Shown in pieces: positions 18,462 through 25,477 of a stretch of DNA of 64,000 nucleotides. Below the pieces are notes generated by a model. The model saw nothing but the letters and a program-made list of their open reading frames with translations, did not search any database and was not told where the DNA came from. The translations under genes were made by a program, and so were the position numbers. Source of the DNA: Sphingobacterium sp. UBA2700 (GTDB lineage: Bacteria; Bacteroidota; Bacteroidia; Sphingobacteriales; Sphingobacteriaceae); the NCBI GenBank assembly GCA_002354335.1, contig DELI01000033.1, forward strand, positions 196,571 to 260,570. The letters are read 5' to 3'. How positions within the stretch are numbered: the stretch's first letter is position 1; every line of letters begins with the position of its first letter.

Positions 18462-18487
18462 GTATGTTTGGACTTTAATTTTCGAAT

Positions 18488-20185
18488 ATGAGCAAATTAA
18501 AATTCCTTTTTATAGCCTTCTCGTGGCTATTTTTAAGTGCAACAATCCCCCTCAGTAGCTTCGCCCAAGATTCTTTAATCAATTACGAAGATGTAGATTT
18601 TGGAACCGGGCAAGCGGAAACGACAAGCGAACAAGATACGCTATTCTCTACTGAAGACGTCGTCTTCTCCGATGGCCAGGACTCTCAAGATACAACGACA
18701 AGTTCTGTTGCTGCTACTGCGGCTCCGGAAGAGTCTAAATCCCTATGGGGAATCTTTATCGCCGGTCTGATCGGCGGATTCGCGGCATTCCTGATGCCTT
18801 GTATCTTCCCGATGGTACCTCTCACGGTATCTTTCTTTACCAAGAAATCAGGCAGCAGAGGCAAGGCGGTATCTCAAGCCTTTTTATATGGCTTATTCAT
18901 TATTGTAATCTATGTTGCATTAGGAATGTTGATCACCATCGCTTTTGGCGCAGAGGCATTGAATGCCCTGTCTACCAATGGTATCTTCAACTTCCTATTC
19001 TTCCTGTTATTGGTGGTGTTCGCGGCTTCTTTCTTTGGAGCTTTCGAAATTACTTTGCCAAGTTCATTCGTGAACAAGATCGACTCCAACTCGGATAAAA
19101 GTGGTCTGATTGGCTTGTTCTTTATGTCGGCTAGTTTAGCCGTGGTTTCCTTCTCTTGTACAGGACCTATCATCGGTACCTTACTGGTAGAAGCAGCAAC
19201 CAAAGGCGAGCGCTTAGGCCCTGCCGTAGGGATGTTCGGATTCTCTCTAGCATTGGCTATCCCATTCGTATTGTTCGCCATGTTCCCTTCTCTATTGAAG
19301 TCATTGCCGAAATCAGGCGGTTGGTTGAACAGCGTGAAAGTCGTATTGGGTTTCTTGGAGCTTGCGCTAGCGATGAAATTCCTTTCCAACGTGGATTTAG
19401 CTTATAATTGGCAGCTATTGGACCGCGAGGTCTTCTTAGCGCTATGGATCGTTATATTCGGTTTAATGGGGCTATACCTACTAGGAAAGATCAAGTTCTC
19501 GCATGATAGCGACCTGCCCTATCTTTCTGTTCCACGCACCATGTTGACGATTATTGTATTCTCTTTTGTAGTCTACATGATCCCGGGGATGTGGGGAGCA
19601 CCATTGAAATCGATCGCCGCCTTCCTTCCTCCAATCGGAACGCAGGACTTCGACCTTGCCAATGCCAGCCATGTGTCCGCTCCGACCGGATCGGCAGATG
19701 CTAGCAGCAGAAAGCATTACACACATTTCCATAGCCGCGCGACCATCAAAGGGTTCGATCCTTACTATGATTATGATGAAGCATTGGCAGCAGCGAAAGC
19801 GCAGAATAAACCCCTGATGATCGACTTTACAGGATGGACCTGTGTCAATTGTCGTAAGATGGAAGCTTCGGTTTGGTCGGATCCGAAAGTACGGAACCTG
19901 ATCAATGAGAACTTTATTCTGGTGGAGCTATATGTGGATGAGCATGATTTGAAATTGCCAGAAGCAGAACAATATGTTTCCAAAGAAACCGGCAAGAAGA
20001 TCAATACCGTTGGTAAGAAGAATACCGACTTCCAGATTACCCGTTTCCAGAGCAACTCGCAACCTTTGTATGCGATCGTAGGTGCTGATGAGCAGCTACT
20101 CGTTCCGGCAAGCGGTGCAAACTATGATATCGATAGCTACGCAGCTTACCTGCAAAGCGCTATAGACGCTTACAAAGCGAAATAA
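18488..20185 (+). CDS. dsbD: Thiol:disulfide interchange protein DsbD (beta and gamma domains)
   Basis: A 565-residue inner-membrane electron carrier that moves reducing power from cytosolic thioredoxin to the periplasm. After a signal-like segment (1-26) and an acidic linker comes the eight-helix membrane domain with its redox pair, FLMPCIFPMVPLT (Cys105) and SFSCTGPIIG (Cys224). A periplasmic thioredoxin domain follows with WTCVNC (Cys452/Cys455). The alpha domain that would normally precede it is a separate gene just upstream. Membrane-helix and thioredoxin order match DsbD, not the shorter CcdA. Followed by a strong terminator. Confidence 0.93.
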   Translation: MSKLKFLFIAFSWLFLSATIPLSSFAQDSLINYEDVDFGTGQAETTSEQDTLFSTEDVVFSDGQDSQDTTTSSVAATAAPEESKSLWGIFIAGLIGGFAAFLMPCIFPMVPLTVSFFTKKSGSRGKAVSQAFLYGLFIIVIYVALGMLITIAFGAEALNALSTNGIFNFLFFLLLVVFAASFFGAFEITLPSSFVNKIDSNSDKSGLIGLFFMSASLAVVSFSCTGPIIGTLLVEAATKGERLGPAVGMFGFSLALAIPFVLFAMFPSLLKSLPKSGGWLNSVKVVLGFLELALAMKFLSNVDLAYNWQLLDREVFLALWIVIFGLMGLYLLGKIKFSHDSDLPYLSVPRTMLTIIVFSFVVYMIPGMWGAPLKSIAAFLPPIGTQDFDLANASHVSAPTGSADASSRKHYTHFHSRATIKGFDPYYDYDEALAAAKAQNKPLMIDFTGWTCVNCRKMEASVWSDPKVRNLINENFILVELYVDEHDLKLPEAEQYVSKETGKKINTVGKKNTDFQITRFQSNSQPLYAIVGADEQLLVPASGANYDIDSYAAYLQSAIDAYKAK

Positions 20186-20201
20186 CCCCCGCTTTTTCTA
20201 T

Positions 20202-20244
20202 AGAAAGGCGCATCGTCTCCGGAACATGCGCCTTTCTCTTTTCT
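20202..20244 (+). terminator. Intrinsic terminator after dsbD
   Basis: Perfect 11-bp stem (GAAAGGCGCAT at 20203-20213 with ATGCGCCTTTC at 20226-20236), 12-nt loop, then TCTTTTCT. Confidence 0.85.
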
Positions 20245-20295
20245 ATTGGACTACGAATGAAGCATTTAGGTACCTTCGATCAAACAGTCCTCTTC

Positions 20296-20394
20296 TGTAC
20301 CCATTTCATAACCCAATCATAGCCCTTTCCGAGCGGTTATGATTGGGTTATACATTGGGTTTGAAAGGGCTTTGCATTGGGTTTAAGCAATCCC
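20296..20394. repeat. REP-like intergenic repeat, copy A
   Basis: A palindromic element in the 337-bp gap between dsbD and pfkA. Perfect 12-bp arms AACCCAATCATA (20310-20321) and TATGATTGGGTT (20338-20349) are followed by ACATTGGGTTTGAAAGGG (20352-20369) and another GCATTGGGTTT. A diverged relative lies at 40908-40993 and shares the order TGTAC, CCATT, ACCCA, CATAnCCCTTT, then ATTGGGTTTGAAAGGG. No coding sequence. The rest of the gap up to the pfkA promoter holds nothing I can name. Confidence 0.65.
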
Positions 20395-20510
20395 AGTTCT
20401 GATTTATTATTTAACAATTTACCTAGGCATTCCCTCGTTCTTTTCCTGATTTTGATGTATTTTTACGCATCAACCAAGACAATTTTCACATACTAAAGCC
20501 AAGGAATTGG

Positions 20511-20518
20511 TATATTTG
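20511..20518 (+). promoter_or_regulatory. Possible pfkA -7 box close to the start codon
   Basis: TATATTTG, a full TAnnTTTG match, ends 4 bp before the pfkA ATG, which would make the mRNA leaderless or nearly so. No clear TTG -33 element lies 19-21 bp upstream, so confidence is limited. Confidence 0.4.
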
Positions 20519-20522
20519 AGAC

Positions 20523-21497
20523 ATGAGCAACATTAAGAACATAGCTGTATTAACTTCAGGAGGGGATGCCCCAGGAATGAACGCTGCCATCCGTGCAGTT
20601 GTTAGAACAGGAATTTACCATGGTGTTAATATGTTTGGTATCCGCCGTGGATACGACGGATTAGTTCATGGTGATATTATTCCAATGGATGCAAAATCTG
20701 TTGCGAATATCATTCAACGTGGAGGAACAATCCTAAAGACTGCTCGCAGCGATGAATTTCGCACGGTAGAGGGCAGAAAACAAGCTTACGAAAACATTAA
20801 AAAACTAAATATAGACGCCTTGGTCGTTGTTGGTGGAGATGGTACTTTCACCGGAGCGTCTAAACTGATCGAGGAATTTGATATCCCTGTGATTGGTATC
20901 CCGGGTACTATCGATAATGACTTAGCGGGAACTGATTTCACCATCGGCTATGATACAGCCATCAACACCGTTGTCGACGCCGTGGATAAGATCCGTGATA
21001 CTGCAGAGTCGCACGATCGTTTGTTCGTTGTTGAAGTAATGGGTCGTGACTCGGGATTGATCGCCCTGCGTTCCGGAATTAGTACGGGTGCTGAGGCTGT
21101 TTTGATTCCCGAATTGAAAGTAGACTACGACGCGATTATGAAGCGCCTGGATAAAACACGTAAGAATAAATCTTCACGTATTATCATCGTGGCTGAAGGC
21201 GACGAAGAAGGTGGATTAGTGGTAGCCGAGAAAATCAAACAGAACTTCCCGGCCTATGACGTTCGTGTTTCGATTCTAGGGCATATTCAACGCGGTGGCA
21301 AGCCGACTTGTATGGACCGTGTATTAGCGAGCCGTCTGGGCGTAGCATCGGTAGAGGGGCTTTTAGAAGGCAGACGAGGTGAAATGGCGGGTTTGATCTG
21401 TGGAAATGTACAGTTTACACCGTTTGACAAAGCGATTAAACACATCGACAAAATCAATACGAACTTAACACGTATCGTTGAGATCCTGTCTTTATAA
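20523..21497 (+). CDS. pfkA: ATP-dependent 6-phosphofructokinase
   Basis: A 324-residue cytosolic glycolytic enzyme converting fructose 6-phosphate to the 1,6-bisphosphate. Motifs are NIAVLTSGGDAPGMNAAIRA (about 6-25), GGDGT (104-108, ATP binding), the catalytic PGTIDND (127-133) and the VEVMGRDSGLIA segment near residue 170. Length matches the short bacterial PfkA, and the sequence is of the ATP type rather than the long PPi-dependent type. It stands alone with a terminator downstream. A TAnnTTTG box sits only 4 bp upstream of the ATG. Confidence 0.96.
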   Translation: MSNIKNIAVLTSGGDAPGMNAAIRAVVRTGIYHGVNMFGIRRGYDGLVHGDIIPMDAKSVANIIQRGGTILKTARSDEFRTVEGRKQAYENIKKLNIDALVVVGGDGTFTGASKLIEEFDIPVIGIPGTIDNDLAGTDFTIGYDTAINTVVDAVDKIRDTAESHDRLFVVEVMGRDSGLIALRSGISTGAEAVLIPELKVDYDAIMKRLDKTRKNKSSRIIIVAEGDEEGGLVVAEKIKQNFPAYDVRVSILGHIQRGGKPTCMDRVLASRLGVASVEGLLEGRRGEMAGLICGNVQFTPFDKAIKHIDKINTNLTRIVEILSL

Positions 21498-21528
21498 TCT
21501 TGTTATCGACAATAAATCAATATTTGAA

Positions 21529-21555
21529 AGGTAGCCCTACAGGCTGCCTTTTTTT
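21529..21555 (+). terminator. Intrinsic terminator after pfkA
   Basis: 8-bp stem AGGTAGCC/GGCTGCCT (one G-U pair; 21529-21536 with 21542-21549), CTACA loop, then seven T. Confidence 0.85.
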
Positions 21556-21708
21556 ATGCATGTGCCGCTTTTAAAGTGCCATCCAGCACTGTTAGATTTC
21601 CTGTTTTTCCGGCAACAATATGAATTTATGATTATTGCACAATTATGAAAACATTCTCTCGCATATAGCTGTATATTAAGCACACAACATTGAACAAAAC
21701 ACACTAAC

Positions 21709-21870
21709 ATGGATTCTAAGAAGAAGAAAATGCTGCTCACCATTGCATTTCTCTGCCTTCTTGCCGGGCTCGCCATAGGCGCATTTGTAGCAAGTAAGGA
21801 GAAGGAGATTGCTAGGGAGCAAATGGGAAGAAATATGGAAGTTTCGAACGCCAGCGATTCGGGAAAATAG
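21709..21870 (+). CDS. Small single-span membrane peptide (53 residues)
   Basis: A short open frame with a convincing layout: a basic N-terminus (MDSKKKK), one hydrophobic helix (about residues 8-28, MLLTIAFLCLLAGLAIGAFV) and a polar charged tail (SKEKEIAREQMGRN). It ends 68 bp before murF on the same strand. I recognise no family. The positive-inside pattern predicts a cytoplasmic N-terminus and an exported tail. murF has its own promoter within the gap, so the two need not be co-transcribed. Short membrane genes are easily missed, and this one could also be chance, since no homology can be checked here. Confidence 0.55.
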   Translation: MDSKKKKMLLTIAFLCLLAGLAIGAFVASKEKEIAREQMGRNMEVSNASDSGK

Positions 21871-21892
21871 GATAAAAAATTGTGCCTTTTTA

Positions 21893-21923
21893 TTGGCATT
21901 GGCTAATTGCATACTTACCTTTG
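21893..21923 (+). promoter_or_regulatory. Predicted murF promoter
   Basis: TTG (21893-21895), 20-bp spacer, TACCTTTG (21916-21923): a full Bacteroidetes match. It lies downstream of the earlier in-frame GTG at 21882, which supports the ATG at 21939 as the true murF start. Confidence 0.65.
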
Positions 21924-21938
21924 TTAAAAAATAATGTC

Positions 21939-23246
21939 ATGCAAATAGCACAACTCTATCAGCTTTATTTAGAATTCCCTCAGGTTTGTACCGATACCCG
22001 ACAAATCAGCAAAGACTGTATATTCTTTGCTTTGAAAGGCGAATCGTTCAACGGGAATAGCTTTGCTGAGCAGGCGCTAGCGCAAGGTGCTAAATATGTG
22101 GTTGTCGACGATCCGACATACTATCAGGAGAAGGAAAGCTACATTCTTGTAGAGGATGTACTGAGCAGCTTACAGGATCTGGCTCGATTCCATAGACAAC
22201 AATTGAGCATTCCGTTTATCGGCATTACCGGCACTAATGGTAAAACCACAACAAAGGAATTGGTGCATGCCGTACTTTCTCAAAAATTTAAAACCTTTGC
22301 TACAAAAGGTAACCTAAATAACCATATCGGTGTGCCCTTAACCATTCTATCGCTACCCAAGGATTTGGAAATTGCGATTATTGAAATGGGTGCCAATCAC
22401 CAAGAAGAGATTGCTTTTCTGTGCAGTATCGCGCAACCTACCCATGGCCTTATTACGAACGTCGGCAAGGCACATCTGGAAGGATTCGGTTCTTTTGAGG
22501 GGGTAAAGAAGACGAAAGGCGAGCTTTACGACTTTTTAAAAGAACATCATGGCTTAGCCTTTATTCAGGGTGATAATACCGAGTTAAGAGCGATGGCTGA
22601 GGCGCGCGACTTAAAGCATATTATTTGGTATGGCTTCTCCGATACAAATACGGTAAAAGGTGGTTTAGTGAAAGCCGATCCTTTATTGACTATTTTCTGG
22701 AAGCAAGTTGAGCAGGATGAGGTGATCTATAAGGTTCATACCAACTTAACGGGTGCTTACAATACGGAAAATATGTTGGCGGCGGTGGCATTGGGTTTGC
22801 ACTTCGATTTGCATGCAGAGGAAATTAATAAGGGTTTAAGCGGCTATGTTCCGCAGAACAACCGTTCCCAGGTTGTAAAAACCAACAACAATACGATTAT
22901 CGCGGATTATTACAATGCGAACGCAAGCAGCATGGCTGCGGCATTGGGAAATATTGAAGTAATTGAGGCGGATAAAAAAGCAATTATTCTGGGTGACATG
23001 TTCGAGATGGGGGATGAAAGTGAAGTAGAGCATCGCAAGGTCATCGAGAAGGCAAAATCCATTGGCGTCGATAAGTTGATATTTGTGGGCAAAGCCTTTT
23101 TTGCGCAACGCGATAGCGAGGCGGAATATTATGAAACTACAGAGGACCTTCGACAAAACCTAAGTCAAGCTCCATTATCCGGCTATATGATTTTATTGAA
23201 AGCTTCTCGAGGGATGGCTTTTGAGAAATTGGTGGATTTGCTGTAA
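21939..23246 (+). CDS. murF: UDP-N-acetylmuramoyl-tripeptide--D-alanyl-D-alanine ligase
   Basis: A cytosolic Mur ligase of 435 residues that adds D-Ala-D-Ala to the UDP-MurNAc tripeptide, the last soluble step of peptidoglycan precursor synthesis. Domains in order: an N-terminal substrate domain (CTDTRQISKDCIFFALKGES), the ATPase core with GITGTNGKTTTKELVHAV (about 96-113) and EMGANHQEEIAFLCSIAQPT (about 148-167), then the C-terminal Rossmann-like domain (AIILGDMFEMGDESEVEH). An upstream in-frame GTG at 21882 would add 19 residues, but the promoter sits between it and this ATG. The gene stands alone, away from the usual mur/dcw cluster. Confidence 0.95.
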   Translation: MQIAQLYQLYLEFPQVCTDTRQISKDCIFFALKGESFNGNSFAEQALAQGAKYVVVDDPTYYQEKESYILVEDVLSSLQDLARFHRQQLSIPFIGITGTNGKTTTKELVHAVLSQKFKTFATKGNLNNHIGVPLTILSLPKDLEIAIIEMGANHQEEIAFLCSIAQPTHGLITNVGKAHLEGFGSFEGVKKTKGELYDFLKEHHGLAFIQGDNTELRAMAEARDLKHIIWYGFSDTNTVKGGLVKADPLLTIFWKQVEQDEVIYKVHTNLTGAYNTENMLAAVALGLHFDLHAEEINKGLSGYVPQNNRSQVVKTNNNTIIADYYNANASSMAAALGNIEVIEADKKAIILGDMFEMGDESEVEHRKVIEKAKSIGVDKLIFVGKAFFAQRDSEAEYYETTEDLRQNLSQAPLSGYMILLKASRGMAFEKLVDLL

Positions 23247-23273
23247 GAGTTACAGCCAAGCTATTTGTTTAGA

Positions 23274-23314
23274 ATAGATCACTGAAAACCGCTAGGCATC
23301 TTTCAGTGATCTAT
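23274..23314. terminator. Bidirectional hairpin between murF and the Rrf2 gene
   Basis: Perfect 14-bp inverted repeat (ATAGATCACTGAAA at 23274-23287 with its complement at 23301-23314) around a 13-nt loop, lying between two convergent genes. U-tracts on both sides are weak. Confidence 0.65.
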
Positions 23315-23325
23315 TTAAGATTTAT

Positions 23326-23772
23326 TTAGTTGGAATCCACATCTAAGTTCAATTCCTTTTCTTTATTGATTAAGTGGGAAATGCTGGTATCATTCAATAT
23401 CTGCAGCATGGCATTTCGTACCTCTACAAATACATCACGAATACCGCAGGCATGCTCCTCCACACATTCTTCACAAGAGCGGTAGAAGTTCAGGCTGACA
23501 CAAGGAAGCAAAGCGATCGGCCCGTCGATCAGACGCATAACCTGAGATAAATAAATATCCTCCGGTGCTTTGTTCAGGCTATAGCCACCCCCGGCACCCT
23601 TCTTAGAGTACAAAATTCCGGCATTTCGCATCTCTAATAGAATTTGTTCTAGAAATTTCTTTGGAATACGTTCTTCCTCCGCAATCTTACCGATTTGCAT
23701 GGGTTCTTTTCCGAAATTCCTGCCCAATACCATTAGGGCTTTGATAGCGTATTTTGTTTTCTTTGAAAGCAT
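23326..23772 (-). CDS. Rrf2-family transcriptional regulator
   Basis: A 148-residue winged-helix regulator (KTKYAIKALMVLGRNFGKEP; EERIPKKFLEQILLEMRNAG recognition region). Four cysteines, Cys91, Cys100, Cys103 and Cys109, are in a loop (CVSLNFYRSCEECVEEHACG), consistent with an Fe-S cluster as in IscR/NsrR, although the spacing differs from the three-Cys IscR pattern. It could sense iron-sulfur status, redox state or NO. Likely targets are not visible next door; the sufBCD operon at 47.7-51.4 kb is a candidate by analogy only. CAAATGTA at 23805-23812 is a possible reverse-strand -7 box. Confidence 0.9.
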   Translation of the reverse strand: MLSKKTKYAIKALMVLGRNFGKEPMQIGKIAEEERIPKKFLEQILLEMRNAGILYSKKGAGGGYSLNKAPEDIYLSQVMRLIDGPIALLPCVSLNFYRSCEECVEEHACGIRDVFVEVRNAMLQILNDTSISHLINKEKELNLDVDSN

Positions 23773-23818
23773 ATTTATAAATAGGTAAACTACCCCTTGT
23801 TCCTCAAATGTACTAATT

Positions 23819-25462
23819 TTAATTGTTCCCTAAAACCTCGACAATGGGTTGTCCGATGGAACCGTTAGGTTCCATAACATGCAGGAGCGATGAAAGCGTC
23901 GGCGCAATGTCTGTTACATGAACGACTTTATTCGTTTTCCCGTGTTTGATTCCCCAGCCCATAAATACTAATGGGATGTGCGAGTCATAAGGTGTCCAGG
24001 TTCCATGGGTCGTACCGGTAGAACGTGGCGTACCATCATACCATTGCGGTTCGGTGATGATCTGAATAGCACCGCTACGCTTGCGGTTATAGCCATTGAT
24101 AATTTTTTCGCGCAAGGGTGCAGGCAATAGCATGTTCTCGCCGCCTTCCACATCAACCACATAAGCCACGCCATCTTCATGACGCAATTGTTTGATTATG
24201 GACTTCTTCACTTTCTCTTCATCCAATTTACCCTGCTCGATTGCTGTATAATTCAGATGAACCTGATAATTCATTAAGCTTCTTACCAGATTGTCAACAC
24301 CAAACTCTTCCTTCAAGGACTCGTTCAAATTGCGGTGCAGTTGTCTAGAGAAGAAGTATCCGCCATTACCGCGCATATCCATAAAGTAGCGTGAGTTGTA
24401 GGAAGCTGCATGATCTGCCGTTAGGAAGAAGGTATAATTTCCTTTTCCTACCGTTTGGTCCAGGTATTTAAAGAAGGCTGCCAACTCCTGATCTAAGCGC
24501 AGGTAGATATCTTCAATTTCTACAGAAGATAAGGAGTAGCGATGACCAACATAATCGGTTGCGGAAAGACTAACGCAAAGGAAATCTGTCGCTTTCTTTG
24601 GATTGTTTCCTAACTGTTCGTTTTTGATCGCCTCTTTCGCAAAGTCTAAAGTAATCTGGTTTCCGAAAGGCGTGGATTTGATCAATTCATAGCCAGCATC
24701 TTTCATCAACAGCGAAGTCTTTCTCGGGAATGTTGGTTTCTCTTCACCTGCCCATTTTCCTTCATACTCATTATCATCGGCAACACTATTGTTTGCATAG
24801 GTTTCGATTGGGTAAAGCGTATTCCAATCCTGTTTAAGGTATTTATCGGCTAGTTTCTGCTTGTTGAAGTTAGTCACCCAGGATGGTAAGTTCTTCATGT
24901 AATAGGTGCTTGAGATCCAATCGCCCGACTTGGCCTCAAACCAGTATGCCGCATCTGCGAAGTGTCCTGCCGGTAGAATACCACCGCGGTCTTTGATCGC
25001 AATTCCAACAACTTTTGAATTGAAGTTTGTTGCTAATTTAAGTTGATCGGTCACTGTGGAAGCCAATAGGTTGCGCGGTGATTGTTTGCCTTCTTTTTCG
25101 ATCGTCCCTACACCTTCAACCGCATCGTCTTGCGTACAATACATGGGGTTTCCGGTTTGCTGCTCGATCCAGTCGTTACCAGCGATGCCATGAATGGAAG
25201 GTACGGAACCTGTGTAGACCGAGCTGTGACCGATAGCCGTAAAAGTAGGCACATAATCGATCAACGTATTCTCACAGGAATATCCTTCTTTTAACAGGCG
25301 TTTGAACCCGTCATTACCGTAGCGATCTGCAAAGCGATACAGGTAATCCCATCGCATTTGGTCGACCATTAGGCCTACGACCAACTTCGGTCTTTCTACT
25401 TGCGCGCTTGCAATTGTGCAAAAGCCTAGAAATAACAATGTTGCGCATATTCTTTTTAACAT
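23819..25462 (-). CDS. PafA-type alkaline phosphatase
   Basis: A 547-residue exported phosphatase of the alkaline phosphatase superfamily (signal peptide 1-20, ending CTIASAQ). The nucleophile region is TFTAIGHSSVYTGSVPSIHG, where the conserved Thr follows the PafA pattern rather than the Ser of E. coli PhoA. Metal ligands are visible as MVDQMRWDYL near the start, ATDYVGHR, LTADHAAS and THGTWTPYDSHIPLV at the C-terminus. PafA releases phosphate from many organic monoesters in the periplasm, a major route in Bacteroidetes, and is often not shut off by phosphate. It begins 15 bp after the uvrA stop on the same strand. Confidence 0.9.
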   Translation of the reverse strand: MLKRICATLLFLGFCTIASAQVERPKLVVGLMVDQMRWDYLYRFADRYGNDGFKRLLKEGYSCENTLIDYVPTFTAIGHSSVYTGSVPSIHGIAGNDWIEQQTGNPMYCTQDDAVEGVGTIEKEGKQSPRNLLASTVTDQLKLATNFNSKVVGIAIKDRGGILPAGHFADAAYWFEAKSGDWISSTYYMKNLPSWVTNFNKQKLADKYLKQDWNTLYPIETYANNSVADDNEYEGKWAGEEKPTFPRKTSLLMKDAGYELIKSTPFGNQITLDFAKEAIKNEQLGNNPKKATDFLCVSLSATDYVGHRYSLSSVEIEDIYLRLDQELAAFFKYLDQTVGKGNYTFFLTADHAASYNSRYFMDMRGNGGYFFSRQLHRNLNESLKEEFGVDNLVRSLMNYQVHLNYTAIEQGKLDEEKVKKSIIKQLRHEDGVAYVVDVEGGENMLLPAPLREKIINGYNRKRSGAIQIITEPQWYDGTPRSTGTTHGTWTPYDSHIPLVFMGWGIKHGKTNKVVHVTDIAPTLSSLLHVMEPNGSIGQPIVEVLGNN

Positions 25463-25477
25463 AGTACTTGATTTATT

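Noticed and set aside
21882..21938. Upstream GTG as the murF start
   Set aside because: The added 19 residues are not MurF-like, and a full TTG/TAnnTTTG promoter lies between this GTG and the ATG at 21939.
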